Of a stretch of 64,000 nt of DNA, positions 56,985 to 64,000 are shown one piece after another. Position 1 is the first letter of the stretch. Every line of letters begins with the position of its first letter. This DNA comes from Eopsaltria australis (lineage: Eukaryota > Chordata > Aves > Passeriformes > Petroicidae), in contig JAVTVJ010001157.1 of assembly GCA_034509425.1 (NCBI GenBank), forward strand, positions 310,001-374,000. The letters run 5' to 3'. The translations under genes and the position numbers were made by a program. The notes below the pieces were generated by a model. The model made no database searches, had not been told where the DNA came from, and saw nothing but the letters and a program-made list of their open reading frames with translations.

Positions 56985-57365
56985 CATAGAATCACAGAAT
57001 CATGGAGTGGTTTGAGCAGGAAAGGATCCTAAGACTCATCTTGTCATACCCCCTGCCATCAGCAGGGACACCTTCCACTAGGCCAGATTGCTTCAAAAGC
57101 CCCATCCAAATTGGTCTTGCACACCTTGAGGGATGGAGCAGCCACAGCTTCTCTGGACACCCTGAGCCAGGACCTCCCCACCCTCCCAGGGACGTTCTCA
57201 GCAGCCCATTAACCCTGCCCTCTGGGCAGTGGGAAGCCATTACCCATTGTCTAAAGTCCCTCTTCAGCTCCCTTGGAGCCCTTTCAGGCACTGAAAGGCT
57301 GCAGTAAGGTCACCCTGGATGCTTCTCTTCCTCAGGCTGAATAATCCCAACTCCCATAGCCTTTT
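56985..57365 (-). mobile_element. CR1 LINE 3' end, minus strand
   Basis: ATAGAATCACAGAATCATGG at 56987 is the reverse complement of the CR1 3'-terminal ATTCTATGATTCT repeat. Downstream come CCCCTGCCATCAGCAGGGAC, CTAGGCCAGATTGCTTC and GGGATGGAGCAGCCACAGC. The copy ends near CTCAGGCTGAATAATCCCAA. Its sense strand is that of the TUG1-like RNA, so it would be part of that transcript if unspliced. Confidence 0.9.
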
Positions 57366-58379
57366 TTTTTCCTCTGATGAATTACGTTTTATTGTTGGAA
57401 AATTATCAGACACAATTAAAGTGCTCCTTTTTTTTGAACAAAAACTTTACCTTTTCCCTGTGGTGCCCTATAAATAAAGTATCAAATAACGTTTATCCTT
57501 TTTAAATCTGCAATCTTACACGTTTCATTCTTGCCGGACATTCTTCAAGAAGAAATATGCCACATTAATTTCTGCACAGACTGAATTCCTTCAGGTTGTG
57601 GATATTTAGTTCAGGCTTCTATTATCCAAGACTGATAATAGACTGATATCCAAGCAATGCTGTTTCAGTGTCCATTTCAAAAGGACAATTGGGGGTGGTT
57701 TTGTACCGGATAACTAAGGTGCTCAGACAAGTATTCCTGGCCTTCAGGGTTCCCCCGTTCAGGCTACATTTTGAGGCGGCATAGTGGGTGCAGGACAGAG
57801 GCAGGACAGCCTCTGAGCTCAATCCCTTCACATTTCAAGATGAGCCAAGGGCACAGAATTGAAGCAATCATATTTATGATTTTATATACCCTTTACATTA
57901 ATGTTTTCTGTAAGTACGGACACGTTCAGGAGCTTCTCCTCGGTGACTTTCCGGAGCCTTCACCAGCGCAGCAGGACCGGCACCCGCCGAAATTCACGCG
58001 GAGGCTCCATAAGAGTTCAGCGGCGGGATCCTTCCATGCAGCTGCCCCCCGGAGGCGCTCCCGACATTCGGGACCGGCGGGCCTCACCCCCTCCAAGCTG
58101 GCACCCAGCAGTCACCGCCAGCTGGTGCCCCCGGCGCACCCCGCCGGCACCGCGGCGATCGGGCCCCTCAGGTTCCAGCGGGCTCGCCCAGGGCCGGAAG
58201 GGGTTCCCGCTCCCGGGCGGCGTCACCGCGCAGCCCGGCTCCACCACACCCGCTCTCCCGCCCTAAGAGGCCGCGGCGGCCGCTCCCGCGGCGCTGAGGC
58301 GCTCGAGTGGCGCCGGGGCGGAGCCTGTGGGAAGCAGCGGCTCCCGTCCACGGGGCCCGGAGCGGCCGCACGCGCCGCA

Positions 58380-58780
58380 TTCACTCACCCGCCCCCGCCG
58401 CTCCTCCCGGCCGCGCGCGCCCGTCACGCGGCGGCGCAGAGCCCACATTGGCCGCGCCGGGGCACTTGCATCACATGCCTCTTCTTGACCAATGGGTGGG
58501 AGCCGCGTAGCTCCGCCCCGCGGGGACAGTTGCGGCGCCGGGTGCGATCCCAGCGCCGCGGGGACAAAGCAGGCCTGGATCGGCACCGCACCGCACGGGC
58601 ACCGCACCGCACGGGCACCGCACCGCACGGGCACCGCACCGCGAGGGTGCGGCGGGGCGCGACATAACGAAGTGCAGGGCAGCGCCGGCTGCTCACCCGG
58701 CGGGGGCCGTGACCGGCAGGGGGCGGGGAGGGCTCGAGGCGCGCGCGGCCGCCGGTGCATGCGGCGCGGGCCCGGTCCCG
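58380..58780. promoter_or_regulatory. Divergent CpG-island promoter (TUG1-like / MORC2)
   Basis: A very GC-rich segment with two oppositely oriented CCAAT boxes: ATTGG at 58447-58451 (minus) and CCAAT at 58489-58493 (plus). This suits bidirectional transcription. MORC2 begins translation at 58781 or 58799 on plus, and the lncRNA would start near 58400 on minus. Confidence 0.7.
58582..58645. repeat. 16-bp tandem repeat in the MORC2 5' region
   Basis: Four consecutive copies of GGCACCGCACCGCACG, the last one ending GCGAG. It lies about 140-200 bases upstream of the MORC2 start codon and is probably within the 5' UTR or core promoter. Confidence 0.85.
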
Positions 58781-58866
58781 ATGGCGGCCACTGCCGCCAT
58801 GTCCCTGGGCAATTATAGCAGCCTGAACCGGGCCCAGCTTACCTTCGAGTACCTGCATACCAACTC
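58781..58866 (+). CDS. MORC2: MORC family CW-type zinc finger 2, first coding exon (partial gene)
   Basis: The exon encodes [20 protein letters not shown] then TNS, matching the N-terminus of MORC2 (human [23 protein letters not shown] as recalled). MORC2 is a nuclear GHKL-type ATPase and chromatin compactor that works with the HUSH complex in silencing. This exon covers the start of the ATPase domain. Two in-frame start codons exist: 58781 (MAATAAMSLG...) and 58799 (MSLG...). The second matches the known N-terminus and has a GCCGCCATG context, so it is preferred. The donor is AACTC|GTGAGT at 58866/58867, phase 2. The next exon lies beyond the window. Confidence 0.93.
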
Positions 58867-61800
58867 GTGAGTATCGGCTGGGGTGGGGCGGACCCTCGGC
58901 ACGCGGCCTGCTCGGTTCCTCGGCTCAGTGCGATGGGCTTGGCCGAAGCCACGCGGTCCGGTGGGGCTGAGCGGCCGCCGGCCTAAGCGTCTCGTGGTCC
59001 CTCCGGGGATCGACTATTGTACCGCGAGCGGGTCCGCGGGTCATGGAGAGCCGATGCGTGGGGACGAGAGGTCCCGGGAGAAACGGGGAGGCCCCTTGTG
59101 CAACCACACCCCCATGGCAGTACCGTTGCAGAACAGTGTGTGTGCTGCCATGCCGGCCACCATCCCTCTGCAGCATCTGGCTTTGTGTGTGACTGAATGT
59201 TTTGCAGGTTTATTTTTAACAAGATTATGATACTCTTCTTCCAGTGAGATTTTTGTATGTCGCCAGTGAATCCCCCAAAATAACATCTCTTGAGAGGAGG
59301 CAAGGCCATTATTTGAGTTTCTTCTGAGCACATGTCTAGAAAATAAGAAGCACCATCAGGAAGCAACACTTAGCAGGGTCAGGCACCCATCAAGACCTGC
59401 CTGCTGCTCCTAAGCCTTGTAATGCCATGTATAGAAGAGATGAAAGAGCTTGTTCTGCCCAAACTGGAAGAACTCCATGGAACCACTTTGCATTGCTTCA
59501 TTTTGATCAGATGGTCACCGGCATAAGATTGTCTGCTGATGTTCTATGGAAGATTGACTCACTGTTATCCATCAACAGAAGAACAAAGTGCAGATTTCTC
59601 TTTTTGTTTCCGTTTTCAACATGTGAAGAATCACAGAGGTCTGCAGCAGTCTAAAGGTGGCACAGAAACATGGGCATCTTGCTTTCAAAGTATTTTTGTC
59701 TGGTTCAGTTGGTAATGAGATACGTCTGCAAGATCAGTTAAGACTAATCTCACGTACATATGCCAAGAGCATTACAATCCATTTATTTTCAGAATCAGGA
59801 AAGTAATGGGCTTTGAATAGGAGCATAAACCTAGTAATGGCTCCATGTCACATTTAGGTCTGCTCTCTGGCTTGACTGATAGCAGTTGCATGAGAAGTGA
59901 ACAGTCTGGTGCCTGAAGATCGACAGTACTGAGTCTTGTTGTGGTGCTGTTGTTGATTTGTGAAATTCTCATGTCCAGCTCCAGAAGACAGTATTTTTTT
60001 ATGGATTGGAAGACTGTGCAGATGATGGCAGTACTCAGTCAGGAGGTTGTGTTTGCCTGCAAAGCTCCAGAACTCTCGTCAATCTTCATAAGAAGATAAA
60101 GTCTGTGCTGTAGAAAAGACTGAGTTGTTGCTGCTGCCCTCAAGTATATTAAAGCTACTTCATGTTGCTGTTGTGCTTATGCTGCTGGTCTGCTTGTGCT
60201 CTACTACATGTGTACAGTGATACCTGCATTACCGAATTGGTGGGAGATGCTGGAAGTTAATGCTTGGATAGACTGAACCCAGGGCTTCTTGTCCATCATG
60301 AGCAAAGAGCCTTTTGAGGTTTTGGGAATCAGTGCATAAGTCAAATGCTTCCCTAAGAATGGCGGTGGGAGTAATGAAAGTCATAAAAACAAAGAAAGCA
60401 CCAAACTAACCCATGACAAACAACCTCTCCTTCTCCTTCAGTAAAAAAATGAGCAAAAAAGAAAAAGAGCGAATCCCCAAATCAACCCAAGGCCAGCATA
60501 GGCCTTTTGATAGAGGAGACTGGTCTTTTGGACTGTTCTCTCTTTCTGAGGAAGATCATCCCATCTTAGATAAACTGTAATTCAGTGCTAAGGGTGTTCT
60601 CATAGTCAGGAAGGTAGAAATTCTTTAAATTGCAGTGAAAGACCAGCCATCTGGCTGTTACGGTGCCATGCATTTTTTTTCCCTTTTTAAGACCACCTTT
60701 CAGAAAAGTTTCCATATGCCTAACTCAGAGTGCTTAGTTTGAAGTGCTTTACAGGAGACAGTTGATCAGGTCCCTGAGCTTGAGGACTTGCAGCAGATCT
60801 TTCAAACAGTGAAATTTAATGCTTACATGTCTGATAGCATGTTGAGTTGAGCCTCCAGCATCTTCATGAATCAATTCAGTTGCCATATTTTTTAAAAGTA
60901 AAAATACCACTGTGCTTTTCCAAGTGCTTTACTTGATGAATAGTTGAGTGGAGACAGACTTGTTAGTAAGTTCTGTAGTGATAGGACTGAGGGTAATGGC
61001 TTTAACCTAAGAGTATAGATTCAGACTAGATATAAGGAAGACATTCTTCCCTGAGAGGGTGGGGAGGCCCTGGCACACGTTGCCCAGAAAAGCTGTGGCT
61101 GCCCCATCCCTCAAAAGTGTCCAAGGCCAGGTTGGATGGGGCTCGGAGCAACCTGGTCTAGTGGAAGGTGTTCCTGCCCTTGGCTAGAGGTTGGACTAGA
61201 TAACCTTTAAAGGTCTTTTTCAACCTTTATGTTTCTATGTTAAAGTTCTTTTAGATCCTGGAATGAAAATTAGTGTGCATAAGCACATGAAAGTGACATG
61301 TGCATTGTTTTATCACTTTCCAGAGTCACCTGCTTGCCTTCACATTGGTTTTCCTTAACAATTAAATGCTGTTACATTAAGATACTTTCAAAGTTATTCA
61401 TTGAGATGATGCCTAAAACATAACAGAGACCAGCTGATTTGTATTTGCATATTTTGAATACTTATAATAAAAAATTGAAGGAGTTTGTTAAAAGTTGAGG
61501 ACCTGAAATTGTCTTCTAGCAGTAGGTAGCCTTTAGCTTTAAACTTGAGTAGTGTTGTGTAACTAGAATTGTTGTGGTGAATACAGTTGGAGTGGAGGAA
61601 GGTCACTCAAATAGACTTCAAGATGACAAAATGATGGACTTGAGGAAAACTTGTAATAACAGACCAACAATATCTCTCTACCCCCCTAAATTCCCTCTTC
61701 TTCTTGTGCTTTTTGTCTGTTTTGGCCTGAAACAGAGTGCATTACTTAGAGAACGGCTGTTGTTCCTCACACATGTGCCCTCCTTCAGAACAAAAGGGAA

Positions 61801-64000
61801 GTCTTAAGTCTCTCATTAGTAATTAGGTACTTGTCTGCAGGGTCTGGAGTCCAACTAGGTTCAAGCGGGAGGTTTCTATAGGAACAGCTCACAAAACAAG
61901 CTTTTCTTCCCTGGGCACATTACTCCAAATGATTATAGAGGTGTTTGAAGTTGGTCATGTTTTGTTGGTCAACCTTTTCGTAATTTCCAATATTAGAGCC
62001 ATCTACCTTGACCTTTTGTCACTTACGTTTCAATAAATTGCCAGCCTTGGATTCCCCTGTTCTATTCTTTGTCAAGCCTCCAGTTCTGCATGGAGCTGGC
62101 TCAAATGGAAGATGCACATTGTGGGATGGTCCAGGCCAGTCTGTGTCTACCCAGATGATCTGTTTTTGAGACTGGATTTTGATAATACTTTCCTCCCTTT
62201 TATATGTTGTTTCACCCATTGTATGGCAGTAATAGCTGTATTTTGAATGCTCTGATTCAGGTTGTTGTTGCCTCTGATGATGCCTATCTAAAATAAGCTC
62301 ACTGTATTTGCAGGTTACTTGCAAGCTCTGATAGAGTTCATTTTGTCAACGGCTTGTCTCACGTTTTAAAGTTGTGTTGCAAGTAAAATAATCCCAAACT
62401 TTTTTGGGAGGTATGAGTAATGGTCCCTAGTTGATCATGATGGATGTGATGTTTTCAGGCACTTTTGACTGTAAGGCAAGACCATGGGGTGTGTTTGAGA
62501 TTAGTTGATTGACTCAGTCCAAAGCACTTCATGTGACTTTAGTTAATATTGACAAGTGTGTTCAAATTCATAAATTGAATAGAAGATTTTTGTAGTGTAT
62601 ATTCTTTTCTGTTAGTGATAAATAGCTGGAGTGAATTTCATTGGCTTGTAGCAAGGTTCCCTTTGCTTGAGTCAGCACAAGAGGTTGTAGTTTTGGGAGA
62701 TGGTTGAGATCAGTACAGTGTTGGGCTATGTGGAGATGTTTTGTCTTGCCTTTCTTGTCATCTATAGCTGTGCTATCAGTTGTTTCATTCCAGCACCTTT
62801 CTTTGGAAATCCTTATTTGTATCTTATTTGCATCTTTTCTTCCCTTGAAGAATTCCTAAAATTGTGTAGTAAAAGGTGCTCATGAAGCATAGTTACTAGT
62901 GCTAAAGCATCCATTTGCTTATGGGTTACTTCCTAAATAAACTTCTGTGATGTTGACTTCGGGAGCTGAATAGACACTTGTAAACTAAGAGAACACTTGA
63001 AATCTGTTATCATCTTACATATCTGCTCACTCACCTCCCCAGTGGTATGGGGAGGTGAATCATACAAGGCTGAAACCCATGGGCTGAGATAAGAACAGTT
63101 CAGAAATTGGAGTAAAGAAAGATATGATAATAGGAAAAAGAGAGAGAACAGTAAACTCCGAAAGTCAAGTGATGCTCAATACAACTGCTCAGCACCCACT
63201 GACCCATGCCCAGCCTCTCCCCCAGCAGTGGTTGGCCCCCTCCTGGCCAGCTCCCTCATTTTGGAGACTGAGCAGAACTTTCTGTGGTACAGAATATTCA
63301 TCTGGCTGAGTTGGGTCAGCTGCCCTGGCTGTGCTCCCTTCCAGCTTCTTATATAGCTGACTAGTGTAGGACACTGAAAAGTCCTTGACTTAGGGTATGC
63401 ATTGCTTGGCACCAGACATCGATGTGTTATCAACGTTATTCTCATACTAAATCCAAAACACAACTCTGTAACACCTACTGAGAAGAAAATTATCTCTGCT
63501 GAAACCAAGACAGCAAGAAATCCTGTTCAAAGGAAGGAACACCAAGATTGTGTTTCTATGGAATCTTTCTGGTTGGGTAGATAGTCTTCCAGACACTCTT
63601 CACATTGGTCTTGTCTCTGTGGGAGAGCAGATATATGGAAATCTCTGTTCCCATGGTTTTAGTGATAACTTTAAAGGCTGATGTGTTTTCCTGTGACTGG
63701 AGCTGTGTTGATGGATTCAGTGTGATCACCCTGAAGATGAATATGAAAGCTTGTTTTGTGGTTATTAACAGTGTGGATAGCTATATATTTTATGTGTGGG
63801 AAGTACCTATGTGTCTGTTCTTGGAAGGCTGAAAATATGAAGAAATATCTTCTGTCTTTCTATCTATCTGTTGGTGTTCTTGTGTAGTGGTGAGAGCACT
63901 TTGTATGTGAGCGTTTTGTGCAAACTGAAACATGTTGATATTTCTGACGTCTTGGTCTCTTCATTGATCAACCTAGACGAGCGACAAATCCCATCAACTG
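58867..64000 (+). other. MORC2 intron 1 (incomplete)
   Basis: About 5.1 kb of AT-rich DNA with no further MORC2 exon recognised. It contains one CR1 fragment (60975-61245), and the rest holds only short open frames without family motifs. The expected continuation of the ATPase domain (the Bergerat region following HTNS) is not present before the window ends. Confidence 0.7.
60975..61245 (+). mobile_element. CR1 LINE 3' end, plus strand
   Basis: The CR1 tail is clear: ATAAGGAAGACATTCTTCCC near 61032, GTGGGGAGGCCCTGGCAC near 61060, AGGCCAGGTTGGATGGGGC near 61125, GGACTAGATAACCTTTAAAG near 61193, ending TTTATGTTTCTATG. It is truncated at the 5' side, inserted in the same orientation as MORC2, and carries no open frame. 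Confidence 0.92.

Larger units (their letters stand above)
53190..58400 (-). ncRNA. TUG1: TUG1-like long non-coding RNA
   Basis: Assigned mainly by context. In mammals the lncRNA TUG1 (taurine up-regulated 1, implicated in chromatin regulation and male fertility) lies between SMTN and MORC2 and is transcribed head-to-head with MORC2. Here the same slot holds about 5.2 kb of AT-richer DNA with almost no open frames, a CpG promoter shared with MORC2 at its 5' end, and a minus-strand AATAAA (TTTATT at 53204-53209) where the 3' end should be. An A17 run at 55578-55594 and a CR1 insertion (56985-57365) lie inside. Exon borders were not resolved, and I cannot align the sequence from memory. Minus-strand open frames near the 5' end (58378-58168 from an ATG; another ending at 58263) may relate to the reported TUG1 peptide, but this is untested. 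Confidence 0.65.

Noticed and set aside
63940..64000. A possible MORC2 exon 2 acceptor at the end (CAACCTAG followed by ACGAGCG)
   Set aside because: The phase would be usable, but the translation does not resemble the MORC2 sequence that should follow HTNS.

Overview
This is vertebrate nuclear DNA, almost certainly from a bird. Genes are split by GT/AG introns, several CpG-rich promoters are present, and at least four fragments are recognisable as CR1 LINEs, the dominant avian retrotransposon, with one probable avian-type solo LTR. The species cannot be fixed from this window. No bacterial, plasmid or phage feature is present. Gene order and relative orientation match human 22q12.2, inverted: PLA2G3 (+), INPP5J (-), SELENOM (+), SMTN (-), a TUG1-like lncRNA (-) and MORC2 (+). 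I reconstructed exon structures by hand. Reading frame and splice phase stay consistent across every junction, giving proteins of 542 aa (PLA2G3), 831 aa (INPP5J), 167 aa with one selenocysteine (SELENOM) and about 900 aa (SMTN, long form). Layout. 1-7.9 kb: gene-free flank with LTR-like sequence, CR1 pieces and a minisatellite. 8.2-11.0 kb: PLA2G3, a secreted phospholipase A2. 11.1-19.2 kb: INPP5J, convergent with PLA2G3. 19.3-23.3 kb: an almost purely repetitive block (CACCTG minisatellite, TG-rich DNA, CR1 with reverse-transcriptase remnants, 68-bp satellite). 23.4-25.1 kb: SELENOM, with an in-frame TGA and a foldable SECIS element. 25.7-47.7 kb: SMTN, with three candidate starts and two alternative terminal exons for the calponin-homology domain. 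48.0-48.4 kb: an unusual (GCCGN)n array. 48.4-53.2 kb: gene-free. 53.2-58.4 kb: ORF-poor, AT-richer DNA read as the TUG1 lncRNA. 58.4-58.8 kb: a head-to-head CpG promoter. From 58.8 kb: MORC2 exon 1 and the start of its first intron, which runs off the window. The genes do not form a pathway. Shared themes are membrane lipids (PLA2G3, INPP5J), ER redox and calcium biology (SELENOM), smooth-muscle cytoskeleton (SMTN) and chromatin silencing (MORC2). Linkage is positional: convergent pairs with closely spaced polyadenylation signals and one divergent promoter. I found no convincing new multi-gene system. The observations most worth follow-up are a TATA-driven third SMTN first exon encoding a coiled coil, the duplicated CH-domain terminal exons, the CACCTG array beside the INPP5J promoter, and the pentamer array upstream of SMTN.
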